A stretch of 17,598 bases of DNA from an uncultured Oxalobacteraceae bacterium. GTDB lineage: Bacteria > Pseudomonadota > Gammaproteobacteria > Burkholderiales > Burkholderiaceae. Shown piece by piece: positions 1 to 7,146 of this stretch (positions within the stretch are counted from its first letter, which is position 1; each line of letters opens with the position of its first letter). The stretch lies in NCBI GenBank assembly GCA_946479705.1, contig CAMLHI010000017.1:1-17598 (forward strand), read 5' to 3'. The position numbers and the translations under genes are program-made. Below the pieces are notes generated by a model, which saw only the letters and a list, made by a program, of their open reading frames with translations, ran no database searches and had not been told where the DNA came from.

Positions 1-95
1 CCTACTACATCGACTACCGCAACCTGCGCGCCAAGTATGTCGAGACCTTCTGGGGCCTGGTGAACTGGGATTTCGTGGCGCAGAACTTCGCCTGA
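1..95 (+). CDS. sodB: Superoxide dismutase [Fe], C-terminal end only
   Basis: The window opens inside a gene. Codons from position 3 to the TGA at 93-95 read [18 protein letters not shown] and then [12 protein letters not shown]. This is the canonical C-terminus of Fe/Mn superoxide dismutases: the YYIDYRN motif that follows the metal-binding DxWEH segment, then the FWxLVNWxFV ending (E. coli SodB ends in a very similar way). The enzyme dismutates superoxide to peroxide and oxygen in the cytoplasm. The metal ligands lie upstream of the window, so the Fe assignment rests on C-terminal similarity and on what is common in betaproteobacteria. A hairpin terminator follows 27 bases after the stop. 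Confidence 0.88.
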   Translation, partial: YYIDYRNLRAKYVETFWGLVNWDFVAQNFA

Positions 96-122
96 TTTCG
101 CAGCACGCTCCGGCAATGACAG

Positions 123-147
123 CAGCCCGCTCGCGCGGGCTGTTTCA
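123..147 (+). terminator. Rho-independent terminator after sodB
   Basis: An 8-bp perfect GC-rich stem, CAGCCCGC / GCGGGCTG, with a TCGC loop, is followed by TTT and a further T-rich stretch. It sits 27 bases after the sodB stop and separates sodB from the downstream immunity-effector pair. Confidence 0.75.
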
Positions 148-248
148 GTTTACGCCCCCCACGTAATGCAAGTCGCTGACGGTTGATCGCTACCAATGCC
201 GTCTAGTTCGCGCGTTGAAATAATTGCTTTCCCAACAAAGGAGGCAAT

Positions 249-614
249 ATGTCACTTGGTCGATACGCGATTCCCCTCGCACTGCTTTCCCTTCCCAATC
301 TAGCAATAGCGGTGCCATACGGTTACACCCTCAGCGGGAACGATTACGTCAAACTGCTAGCCCGGCCCGAACCCCTCAGCGCGTATGACTACCTGCAGCG
401 TGAAAAGGCTTACAGCTACCTCGATGGCGCCCGTGACGCAACAGCTGGCCGTGTCTGGTGTGATCGCTATACGCGGAAGACGCCTGACCTCGCGTATGAA
501 ATGTCCGACGCGATTGCCAAGCTGCCTGCCTCCGAGCGGGCAAAGAACGCGGCTGGGTTGATCCAAGCCATTCTTCACAAAGCATACCCGTGCGCGAAAG
601 GTGTGAAGCCATGA
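249..614 (+). CDS. Rap1a/Tai4-type T6SS immunity protein (periplasmic)
   Basis: A 121-residue protein with a Sec signal peptide (hydrophobic residues 6-21, likely cleavage after AIA) and a small mature helical domain. Its pattern matches the Rap1a/Tai4 immunity fold: a YLDGARDA segment, a WC at residues 70-71, a mid helix with LPASER, then the AGLIQAILHKAYPC ending. The two cysteines (71 and 115) could form the family's disulfide. Such proteins bind and block Tae4 amidases in the periplasm, protecting the producer and its kin. The start is supported by a strong AAAGGAGG Shine-Dalgarno five bases upstream. The stop overlaps the start of the tae4 gene by ATGA, so the two are translationally coupled, immunity first. 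Base composition is visibly less GC-rich than the rest of the window, suggesting horizontal gain. The gene is intact although its partner is broken. Confidence 0.82.
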   Translation: MSLGRYAIPLALLSLPNLAIAVPYGYTLSGNDYVKLLARPEPLSAYDYLQREKAYSYLDGARDATAGRVWCDRYTRKTPDLAYEMSDAIAKLPASERAKNAAGLIQAILHKAYPCAKGVKP

Positions 615-1054
615 GACCCTCATTCGAGTTGCTTCGGCTGAACTTCCCCAAGTCCGAGCGCCAAGAGCAGCTATTCAAAGAGATCGGCTGGACTTCCCTC
701 TTGAATAACGCCGCTTACAAGGATACTTGCGCGATTCGAATGAGCGTAGCCTTGTTGAGGTCTGGGGTGCGTCTCCCGACCGCGCGTATGAAGATAACTG
801 GTGGAGCATTGAGAGGAAAACGAATCGAACCCGGACAGGGGAAACTATCGTTCATCTTAAGGCGTCTGTGGGGCGAGCCCGAGAAATTCAGCGGTGAGCA
901 AGGCGCAATGGCTGCTATTGGAAATCGTAGCGGTGTTGTCTCGTTTTTCCGTATCCACGGAGGCCGAACCGACGGTGGCCACATCGACTTGGTGCAGGGA
1001 ACACCGTCAGGATTCCCGTCGTGTGCACGTAGTTGCGGCCCAATGTCGTTTTGA
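611..1054 (+). pseudogene. tae4: Tae4-family T6SS amidase effector, 3' end lost to IS insertion
   Basis: Tae4 effectors are delivered into rival periplasms by type VI secretion and cleave the gamma-D-Glu-mDAP bond of peptidoglycan. The start at 611 overlaps the immunity gene stop (ATGA). An in-frame upstream start at 590 would lie inside that gene. Visible Tae4 landmarks are LNFPKSE near the N-terminus, the catalytic-cysteine motif DTCAIRMS (Cys40), an LWGEP segment (residues 86-90), GVVSF, and the catalytic-histidine motif GGHIDL (His124). Native sequence runs to codon 142 (position 1036). After that the frame enters the ISL3 element, adds GPMSF and stops at 1054. The native last 13 codons lie beyond the IS at 2663-2704, and joining them gives a 155-residue protein, normal for Tae4. 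The cysteine-histidine dyad and CARSC survive, but the final aromatic strand is lost, so stability and activity are doubtful. Confidence 0.9.
1029..1036. repeat. Target-site duplication, left copy (GTAGTTGC)
   Basis: The eight bases directly before the left inverted repeat are GTAGTTGC, identical to the eight bases directly after the right inverted repeat (2655-2662). Eight-bp duplications are typical of the ISL3 family. The exact match shows a simple transposition with little later change. Confidence 0.95.
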
Positions 1055-1066
1055 GTGGAAGTTGAC
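1037..1066 (+). repeat. Left terminal inverted repeat of the ISL3 element
   Basis: The repeat begins GGCCCAATGTCGTTTTGAGT. Compared with the reverse complement of 2625-2654 it differs at 6 of 30 positions. Its outer end abuts the duplicated target GTAGTTGC. Confidence 0.9.
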
Positions 1067-1132
1067 TTCGGCTACCATGTCGGCTACCGCTGTGAATGCC
1101 TGATGTCGTCGTGACGCGAGGCCCGAAGCAGG

Positions 1133-1181
1133 GTCAAGGGCGGGTTGCGCGAAGCGCGGCCCGGCGAAGCGAACCCTTGAC
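1133..1181. repeat. Subterminal inverted repeat inside the IS
   Basis: GTCAAGGG (1133-1140) pairs exactly with CCCTTGAC (1174-1181) around a very GC-rich 33-base interval that also repeats GCGAAGCG. It lies in the untranslated left end of the IS, upstream of the transposase. It may act as a hairpin that limits read-through into the transposase or as a transposase-binding site. The function is inferred. Confidence 0.5.
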
Positions 1182-1309
1182 GCTGTGCAGGGCCAATACG
1201 CTGGGGCATGGCCATCGACCTGGCATGCCGGGGCGATGACCATGCAGAGGCCCGGCGATGATGTGTCCGTCCACAGCAATGACCGTCGTTTTGATCTGAG
1301 GAAGCCGTA

Positions 1310-2650
1310 ATGAGTGTTGGTGTCGAAGCCCTGTTCACGTCCGCGTTGGGACTGAAGTCGCCATGGGAGGTGGTCAAGGTCGAGCTCGACACCGCCAAGC
1401 GGAGGATCGATTTCGAGGTGGCCTGCAACGCCAAGCAGTTGCCTTGCGCGGCCTGCGGCGTGAACGGGCAAGGCATTCACGACAGGGTCCGGCGCGACTG
1501 GCGCCATCTCGACTTCTTCCAGAACGAGGCGTGGTTGCACGCCGACGTGCCGCGCGTCGATTGCGGCGCTTGCGGCAAGACGACGACTGTGGAGGCACCG
1601 TGGGCGCGGCCGGGCAGCGGTTTCACGCTGCTGTTCGAGGCGCTTGCCTTGACGCTGTGCCAGTCCATGCCGGTCGCGCACGCCGCCGGCCTGTTGCGCA
1701 TCAACGCTAAGCAGTTGTGGCGTCGGATCGAACACTATGTCGGCGTGGCACGCGCCCAGCAGGACATGAACGGCGTCGCCGTGGTTGGCATCGACGACTT
1801 GAGCTTCAGGCGTGGCCAGGACTATGTGACGCTGGTCCATGATCTGGAAGCGAAGCGGCTGCTGTTTATGACCGAGGGCCGCAAGCACGGCACCGTCATC
1901 GACTTCAAGGCCGACTTGATCGCGCACGGCGGCGATCCAGGCGATATCAAACACGTTTGCATGGACATGAGCGCCGCCTATACCAAGGGCGTGACTGAGA
2001 TGCTGCCCCAGGCCCAGATCAGCTTCGACCGGTTTCATGTGATCGCCCTGGCCAACGAGGCGATGGACGCCGTCAGGCGCGACGAGATGCGCGATCAGCC
2101 GCGCGTCGTGCGCGCGGCGATGGGAACGGACCGCAAGGCGCTCAAGGGCATGTTCTGGGGCATGCGCAAGGACCATGCCGACTGGAGCGTCGATCAGATC
2201 AACACGATGTACCGGCTGCAGCGCTCGAACCTCAAGAGCGCACGTGCGTGGCGCCTGAAGGAGGGACTGCGCTCGACTTACGCCACCGGTGTGACGAGCA
2301 ACTGCCCGGAGCAGGCCGAGGCCGCCTTGAAGCGCTGGATCTCGTGGGCACGGAGGTGCCGGCTCGAACCATTCAAGAAGCTCGCCACCACGCTCAAGGA
2401 GCGCCTGGCCGGCGTCGTGCGCGGCATGCTCGACGGGCGCAGCAACGCCTATGTCGAGGCGATGAATGGCATGCTCCAGCAGACCAAACGGGCCGCGCGC
2501 GGATTTCGAACCGTGAAGAACTTCGTCGCCATCGCCTACCTTCGCATGGCCAAACTAAAGAACTTGCCGCGCAATCCGATGCAACCGGCCGCGCCGTTGC
2601 GATCTGCCACTTACCGTGCTGGCCGTCCATTTCCACTGAAAACGGCATAG
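1310..2650 (+). CDS. ISL3-family transposase
   Basis: This 446-residue DDE transposase catalyses movement of the surrounding IS. An N-terminal zinc-finger region has two CxxC pairs (Cys46/Cys49 and Cys85/Cys88), followed by a helix-turn-helix region (about 105-145). The catalytic core has GIDDLSFRRG (Asp162 or Asp163), HVCMDMSAAY (Asp219), FDRFHVIALAN and the C-terminal SNAYVEAMNGMLQQTKR (Glu383), matching the DDE_Tnp_ISL3 pattern. The start at 1310 has a GAGGA-type ribosome site a few bases upstream. The TAG stop lies inside the right terminal repeat, four bases from the element's end, so the gene uses the whole right side of the IS. Length and motifs are complete, so the enzyme is probably functional. 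Long antisense frames over this gene are codon-bias shadows. Confidence 0.96.
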   Translation: MSVGVEALFTSALGLKSPWEVVKVELDTAKRRIDFEVACNAKQLPCAACGVNGQGIHDRVRRDWRHLDFFQNEAWLHADVPRVDCGACGKTTTVEAPWARPGSGFTLLFEALALTLCQSMPVAHAAGLLRINAKQLWRRIEHYVGVARAQQDMNGVAVVGIDDLSFRRGQDYVTLVHDLEAKRLLFMTEGRKHGTVIDFKADLIAHGGDPGDIKHVCMDMSAAYTKGVTEMLPQAQISFDRFHVIALANEAMDAVRRDEMRDQPRVVRAAMGTDRKALKGMFWGMRKDHADWSVDQINTMYRLQRSNLKSARAWRLKEGLRSTYATGVTSNCPEQAEAALKRWISWARRCRLEPFKKLATTLKERLAGVVRGMLDGRSNAYVEAMNGMLQQTKRAARGFRTVKNFVAIAYLRMAKLKNLPRNPMQPAAPLRSATYRAGRPFPLKTA

Positions 2651-2654
2651 AGCC
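2625..2654 (-). repeat. Right terminal inverted repeat of the ISL3 element
   Basis: Read on the minus strand it begins GGCTCTATGCCGTTTTCAGT, matching 24 of 30 bases of the left end. It contains the last codons and the stop of the transposase gene. The duplicated target follows at 2655. Confidence 0.9.
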
Positions 2655-2662
2655 GTAGTTGC
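2655..2662. repeat. Target-site duplication, right copy (GTAGTTGC)
   Basis: Identical to 1029-1036 and directly adjacent to the right end of the IS. Removing the IS and this copy restores the tae4 reading frame. Confidence 0.95.
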
Positions 2663-2704
2663 TACTTCCAGGCTGCAAGCATATGGTTTTGGCCGCTGGA
2701 ATGA
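2663..2704 (+). pseudogene. tae4: Detached 3' end of tae4
   Basis: Read in the frame left open at position 1036, these bases encode YFQAASIWFWPLE and then TGA. An aromatic WFWPL-type ending is characteristic of Tae4 amidases, which confirms both the identity of the gene and the exact IS junctions. This piece has no start of its own and is not expressed as part of the effector while the IS is present. Confidence 0.9.
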
Positions 2705-2742
2705 TATACGACCTGTGGGAACACAACCACTACATCGACTGA
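2701..2742 (+). pseudogene. Short superoxide-dismutase-like relic
   Basis: The bases overlapping the restored tae4 stop (ATGA) read MIYDLWEHNHYID and then TGA. DLWEHNHYID closely resembles the metal-binding signature of Fe/Mn SODs (DxWEHxxYID), the segment that would directly precede and overlap the sodB end visible at position 3. The twelve bases ACTACATCGACT at 2729-2740 are identical to 4-15 and in the same codon phase. I read this as a fragment duplicated when the effector island arrived. It is too short for a functional product. The rest of the comparable sodB sequence lies outside the window. Confidence 0.55.
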
Positions 2743-2764
2743 CACAGGGACCAGCCGCCCAAGA

Positions 2765-2797
2765 AGCCAGCAACGGCAGCGTTGCTGGCTTTTTTTG
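2765..2797 (+). terminator. Rho-independent terminator of the effector island
   Basis: A perfect 10-bp stem AGCCAGCAAC / GTTGCTGGCT with a six-base loop is followed directly by a run of T. It closes the tai4-tae4 transcription unit on the plus strand and separates it from the oppositely oriented solute-binding gene. Confidence 0.9.
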
Positions 2798-2835
2798 GTT
2801 CTTCACGGATTAGCGGGGCGAGGGCTCGACGTGAA

Positions 2836-3636
2836 TCACATTGGCGCCATCACCAATGGCTGTGGCCGGTTTGGCGCGTGCGGCGGCCTCACTCCCGGCA
2901 ACCACTTCGCGTAAAGCCGCGCAAACGACCCGTCGGCCTTCATGGCATCCAGGGCCTGGCGCCAGCGTGCGACCACCTCTTCCGGCGTGCCGCGCGAAAA
3001 CGCGATGTACTGGAACGACGGCCCCAGGACCAACGCGCGCTCGATAGCGCCGGCGTCCACTCCTTCGGCCTTGGCCGTGGTGGCCAGCGCAAGGTCGTCG
3101 AGCGCCATCAGCGGCGCGCGCCGGGCCGCCAGCATGCGCACGGCCTCGGCGGTCGTCGTCACGGGACTCAGATTGCCGAACCCCAGGCCACGCAGCATCT
3201 GTTCAAGATACGACTCGTGCGACACCAGGATCCTCACCGCCTTGCGCGCCTCTCCGATGTTCTCGATCCGCTTACCGCCGCGCAGCATGTAGAAGCTGCC
3301 CACCGCCGCGCCGATCGGTCCGACCCACTGAAACAGCGGTGCACGCTCGCGGGTGTACGCGGTGGAGAACAAACCGATGTTGGGCGCCGAGGACGCGTGC
3401 CTGAACGCGCGTGCCCACGGAACGAGCGCGATCGGCGCCGCCATGCCGGTGCGGCGCATGATCTCTTCCACGATCTCGGTGGCGAGACCGGTTACCTTGC
3501 CGCCGCGCAAAAAGGTGATGGGCGGGTATTCGGCCGCATAAAAGCGCAGCCCGGCTGCCGTGGCGCCGCGCGCCACGGGCATCGCCATCGCCCACAGCGA
3601 CAGCGTCATTGCGCGGCGCACACGATCGATGGACAT
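2836..3636 (-). CDS. Periplasmic solute-binding protein (SBP_bac_3-like)
   Basis: A 266-residue protein with a signal peptide (residues 1-27, cleavage near GATA-AGL) and a periplasmic binding fold of the amino-acid-type family 3. Visible landmarks are the first strand LRFYAAEYPPITF, the GGKVTGLATEIVEEI helix, the STAYTRERAPLFQWVGPI segment, and the C-terminal DGSFARLYAKWLPG ending. The start at 3636 is chosen over the upstream in-frame ATG at 3747 because GGAGGGA lies seven bases before it and because it places the signal peptide at the N-terminus. No permease or ATPase gene is adjacent. The gene is divergent from a hybrid sensor kinase, so it may present a ligand to that kinase rather than feed a transporter, which is inference. 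The ligand cannot be told from the sequence. Confidence 0.8.
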   Translation of the reverse strand: MSIDRVRRAMTLSLWAMAMPVARGATAAGLRFYAAEYPPITFLRGGKVTGLATEIVEEIMRRTGMAAPIALVPWARAFRHASSAPNIGLFSTAYTRERAPLFQWVGPIGAAVGSFYMLRGGKRIENIGEARKAVRILVSHESYLEQMLRGLGFGNLSPVTTTAEAVRMLAARRAPLMALDDLALATTAKAEGVDAGAIERALVLGPSFQYIAFSRGTPEEVVARWRQALDAMKADGSFARLYAKWLPGVRPPHAPNRPQPLVMAPM

Positions 3637-3780
3637 GACTGGTCCCTCCAGCATGGCGGCCGCAAGCGGACGGTGGCCCGCTTCGCCAGACTGTATCGCG
3701 GCCTGCACACACCCTGCTAGAATGAACCTGGTCGATGGGACGCGCAAGCCAAAGACGCAGCGTGATCAAGAGGGACGCCG

Positions 3781-6276
3781 ATGCACGGACGAATACGGTT
3801 CGCACTGCCAGGCGGGACAATTTTCAGCCGCCTGCCGGGCAGCTTGCGACTTCGCCTCCTCGTCGGCGTGATTCTATTCAGTACCGTGGTGACCCTGACG
3901 CTCACCGGCTTCCAGCTCTATTTCGACTACCGGCGCGGCGTGACGGACATCGAAACGCGCCTGGAAGATATTCACCAGGGCTATCGCGGCAGCCTGAGCG
4001 AAGGCTTGTGGCGGCTGGACCGGCAATACCTGCAGGTTCAGCTCGACGGCATCGCGCGCCTGCCCGACATTCGCGCCGTTGAAGTGCGCGAAAGCTCGGC
4101 CGGCCCGCCTTTCGTCGTGCACGCCGGACGCCGCACGGCCGGCGCCATCGTGGCGCGCACCTATCCCCTGCGGTACACCGCCGAGGGCGACGAACAGCGG
4201 GTCGGCACCCTGTATGTCGAAGCCACCCTGGCCGACCAATACCGGGACCTGATGCGTACCGCGCTGACCACCCTGCTGACCCAGGGTTTGCGCATTTTTT
4301 TCATCGCGCTGTTCATCATCTACCTCGTGCACCACCTGGTGACCCGGCACCTGAGCATCGTGGCGCAGTTCGTGCGCGCGTACGACGTGCGCCGCCCGCC
4401 AGCGCCGCTGCGCCTGCCGCGCGCGCCGCCCCGCGACGAGGACGAGCTCGACCAGGTGGTCAACGCCTTCAACGCCATGTGCGACTCCCTCGAGCGCGCC
4501 TATGCGGACCTGCGCGAACAGGACGCGCACATCCGCCGCCTGGTCGACTCCAACATCATCGGGGTATTTTTCTGGAATCTGTCCGGCGCCATCCTCAGCG
4601 CCAACAAGGCGCTGGTCGAGATGATCGGCTACCAGCAGCGCGAGCTGCTGTCGGGACAGGTCCGCTGGACCGACATTACGCCACCGGAATACCGGGCGGT
4701 CGATGCGCAGGCCAGGCAGGAGCTGCTGGACAGCGGTAGCTGCCGCCCGTACGAAAAAGAATATATTCGCAAGGACGGCAGCCGCATCCCGGTCCTGCTG
4801 GGCGCCGCCCTGTTCGAACAGTCCCGGGAAACCGGGGTCGCATTCGTGCTCGACCTGACCGAGCGCAAGCGCGCCGAAGCCGAGCGCGAGGCACGCCACG
4901 CGGCCGAAGCGGCCAACCGCGCCAAGAGCGCCTTCCTGGCCAATATGAGCCACGAACTGCGCAGCCCACTCAACGGCATCCTGGGCTTCGCCCAGATCCT
5001 GGAACGCGATCCGGCGCTGGGCGAGCGCCAGCTGGCTGGCGTTAACGTCATCAAGACCAGCGGCGAGCATCTGCTCACGCTGATCAACGACATTCTCGAC
5101 CTGGCCAAGATCGAAGCCGGCAAGATCACCCTCGCCCAGGCTGACTTCCGCCTGGCGCCTTTCGTGCAATCGATCGCCGACCTGGTCGGCGTGAAGGCGC
5201 TCCAGAAGGGACTCGTGCTGGCGTGCGAACCGGCACCCGATCTGCCGCACAGCGTCCGGACCGACGAAAAGCGCCTGCGCCAGGTGCTGCTCAACCTGCT
5301 GTCCAATGCCATCAAGTTTACCGACCGCGGCCAGATCGTGCTGCGGGCGCGCTTTACGCCGCCGGCCCGGCTGGGCTTCGAGGTGCAGGATACCGGCATC
5401 GGCATCGCTCCCGAGCAGTTGCAGAGCATTTTCGAGCCCTTCGAACAGGCCGGCGACCCGCAGCGGAGGCTGACCGGCACTGGCCTGGGCCTGGCGATCA
5501 GCCGGCAGTATGTGCGCCTGATGGGCGGCGAGATCCAGGTCGAAAGCCGGCCGGGCGTGGGCAGCAGCTTCCGCTTCGAGATCGACGCGCCGGCCGTGCA
5601 GGCCAGTACGACCGAGCCGGCCACGCGGAACGTGACCGGCTACCTCGGGCCGCGCCGGACGGTGCTGGTGGTGGACGATCTTGCCTCGAACCGGGCGGTG
5701 GCGAGCGGCCTGCTGACGCCGCTCGGATTCGAGGTGGTGGAGGCGGCCGACGGCAGCCAGGGCCTGGAGCTGGCGCAACGGCTAAGGCCGGACCTGATCC
5801 TGATGGACATCACGATGCCGGAGCTGGACGGGCTGGCGGTAACGCGCCGGCTGCGCCAGCTGGAAGCCTTCCGCGACGTGCCGATCCTGGCGCTGTCGGC
5901 CAGCGTGTCGGCCAGCGACAGCGCCCAATGCATTGCTGCCGGCATGAATGCCTTCCTTCCCAAGCCGCTCGACGCGAACAGGCTGCTGGAACAGATGGCG
6001 CAGCTGCTGCAGCTGGAATGGATGTGCGGGCCGGCGCCGGAACCGGTGCCGCGCGAGGACGCTGCCACGGTGGCGCCGCCCCCGCCCGAAATGGACGTGC
6101 TGTACCAGCTTGCCAGGATGGGCGATATGCACGCAATCATCGCCCAGGCCGAGCGGCTGGCAAACCTGGACGAAACCTACCGCCCCTTTGCCGCCCGCCT
6201 GGATACCCTGGCACGCGGCTACCAGTCCAAGGCCTTGCTGCGCCTGGTGGAGCAGTACCGGCGCGTCACCCCCTAG
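3781..6276 (+). CDS. Hybrid sensor histidine kinase/response regulator
   Basis: An 831-residue membrane kinase. In order: transmembrane helix 1 (about 24-45); a periplasmic CHASE/Cache-like sensor (about 46-160) with GLWRLDRQYLQVQLDGIARL; helix 2 (about 168-186); a HAMP-like linker; a PAS domain (about 250-360); a HisKA domain with phospho-acceptor His391 in MSHELRSPLNG; a HATPase with the N-box LLNLLSNAIKFT and G-boxes DTGIGI (537-542) and GTGLGL (566-571); a receiver domain with Asp632/Asp633, phospho-acceptor Asp676 in LMDITMP, and Lys728; and a C-terminal helical tail (about 760-831) with no obvious HPt histidine. A phosphorelay through a separate HPt protein is likely. An AGGGA ribosome site lies five bases before the ATG. 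The gene is divergent from the solute-binding protein gene. Its TAG shares bases with the stop of the convergent porin gene. Confidence 0.93.
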   Translation: MHGRIRFALPGGTIFSRLPGSLRLRLLVGVILFSTVVTLTLTGFQLYFDYRRGVTDIETRLEDIHQGYRGSLSEGLWRLDRQYLQVQLDGIARLPDIRAVEVRESSAGPPFVVHAGRRTAGAIVARTYPLRYTAEGDEQRVGTLYVEATLADQYRDLMRTALTTLLTQGLRIFFIALFIIYLVHHLVTRHLSIVAQFVRAYDVRRPPAPLRLPRAPPRDEDELDQVVNAFNAMCDSLERAYADLREQDAHIRRLVDSNIIGVFFWNLSGAILSANKALVEMIGYQQRELLSGQVRWTDITPPEYRAVDAQARQELLDSGSCRPYEKEYIRKDGSRIPVLLGAALFEQSRETGVAFVLDLTERKRAEAEREARHAAEAANRAKSAFLANMSHELRSPLNGILGFAQILERDPALGERQLAGVNVIKTSGEHLLTLINDILDLAKIEAGKITLAQADFRLAPFVQSIADLVGVKALQKGLVLACEPAPDLPHSVRTDEKRLRQVLLNLLSNAIKFTDRGQIVLRARFTPPARLGFEVQDTGIGIAPEQLQSIFEPFEQAGDPQRRLTGTGLGLAISRQYVRLMGGEIQVESRPGVGSSFRFEIDAPAVQASTTEPATRNVTGYLGPRRTVLVVDDLASNRAVASGLLTPLGFEVVEAADGSQGLELAQRLRPDLILMDITMPELDGLAVTRRLRQLEAFRDVPILALSASVSASDSAQCIAAGMNAFLPKPLDANRLLEQMAQLLQLEWMCGPAPEPVPREDAATVAPPPPEMDVLYQLARMGDMHAIIAQAERLANLDETYRPFAARLDTLARGYQSKALLRLVEQYRRVTP

Positions 6277-7103
6277 AAATGGTACTCGACGCGCAGCATC
6301 GGCGTCTTGGCGAACGCGCCCGGACCGGCCACCGCCACGCGGTTGCCGAACTTGTTCTTCCAGTACTGGTACTCCACGCCGATCTGCAAGGTGTTCTTGG
6401 CCATGCCCATGCCCAGGCCGGCATCCCACATGAGCTGCATGTCGATATTGGTTTCCGGTCCGGTATCGCCGCCGAATTCGTCCTTGCCCTTGCTGGCGAT
6501 GAAGTTGGCGAAGCCAGAGAACGACAGCGGCAAGGCGCCGATCGGAATGCCCCAGGCGGTGGTCAGCATCGCGTGGGTATCGTAGTCGTAGCGCGAAATA
6601 CCGTTCGGCGCATTGCTTTCCTTGAGCGCCAGCAGGCTGATATCCCAGAAGCCCGGCACGTCCACCATCAGGGTCGGCCCCAGCACCAGCATGCGCTTGC
6701 GCGAGGAATAGCCGATGTCGTTCTTGGTGTTCCAGTCGAAGCCGGCGGTCAGGCCGACACCGCGAAATGGGCCGAACTTGTAGGTCTTGCCGTTGAGCTT
6801 GCCGAAGTCGAGGGTGTGGCGGTACACCACATAGGCTTCCTGCGCGCCCGACTTGCCGCCCACTGCAGGGTCCTTGCTGTCCGAGTTCAACAGGTCGACA
6901 TTGAAGAAATTGCCGCCATACTTGTAGCCGTCCGCGTGCGTCAACGCCACAATGGTCTTGCTGATATCCTTGGTGTTGAACGGCTCGGCGAACTTGCTCC
7001 CGTAGCGCACGCTGATCGACGTGTCACTCCAATCGGCCGCGCCGGCCTGGGCGCAGAGAACGGCAAGGGCAAACATCGAGGCACTGCGCAGTACTGGTTT
7101 CAT
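6273..7103 (-). CDS. Tsx-like nucleoside-type outer membrane channel
   Basis: A 276-residue outer membrane beta-barrel. It has a Sec signal peptide (MKPVLRSASMFALAVLCAQAGA, then ADWSDTS) and ends in phenylalanine (VEYHF), the usual outer-membrane insertion signal. The mature start ADWSDTSISVRYG, the GGNFFNVDLLNSDSKDP segment and the QEAYVVYRHTLDFGK strand fit the Tsx/OmpK nucleoside-channel family. Tsx proteins pass nucleosides and other small polar nitrogen compounds. Next to a BMP-type importer and ureide hydrolases, this one probably admits the pathway substrate, which is inference. AGGAG lies eight bases before the ATG. It has its own predicted promoter overlapped by the CTTGNATACAAG palindrome. 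The stop overlaps the convergent kinase stop within CTAG, leaving no space for a terminator. Confidence 0.83.
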   Translation of the reverse strand: MKPVLRSASMFALAVLCAQAGAADWSDTSISVRYGSKFAEPFNTKDISKTIVALTHADGYKYGGNFFNVDLLNSDSKDPAVGGKSGAQEAYVVYRHTLDFGKLNGKTYKFGPFRGVGLTAGFDWNTKNDIGYSSRKRMLVLGPTLMVDVPGFWDISLLALKESNAPNGISRYDYDTHAMLTTAWGIPIGALPLSFSGFANFIASKGKDEFGGDTGPETNIDMQLMWDAGLGMGMAKNTLQIGVEYQYWKNKFGNRVAVAGPGAFAKTPMLRVEYHF

Positions 7104-7146
7104 CGCTCACTCCTGTTAAGAAAAATCGGCCACCCTTGCATTCAAA

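Larger units (their letters stand above)
1037..2654 (+). mobile_element. Complete ISL3-family insertion sequence, 1618 bp
   Basis: The element is bounded by imperfect terminal inverted repeats (1037-1066 and 2625-2654; 24 of 30 bases match, both outer ends GGC) and flanked by an exact 8-bp duplication GTAGTTGC. It carries one intact transposase gene in the same direction as the gene it interrupts. The left 273 bases are non-coding and hold short subterminal repeats (TCGGCTACC at 1068 and 1080) and an inverted repeat at 1133-1181. Ends, duplication and an intact transposase all point to a recent, possibly still mobile, insertion into tae4. I cannot name the exact IS isoform. Confidence 0.95.

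Noticed and set aside
1007..2176. 389-residue antisense frame over the transposase
   Set aside because: It runs opposite the intact ISL3 transposase, crosses the left IS end and has histidine- and alanine-rich sequence without recognisable motifs. It is a high-GC shadow.
3874..5778. 634-residue antisense frame over the hybrid kinase
   Set aside because: The kinase frame has all expected catalytic motifs. The antisense product has no domain pattern and no start signal.
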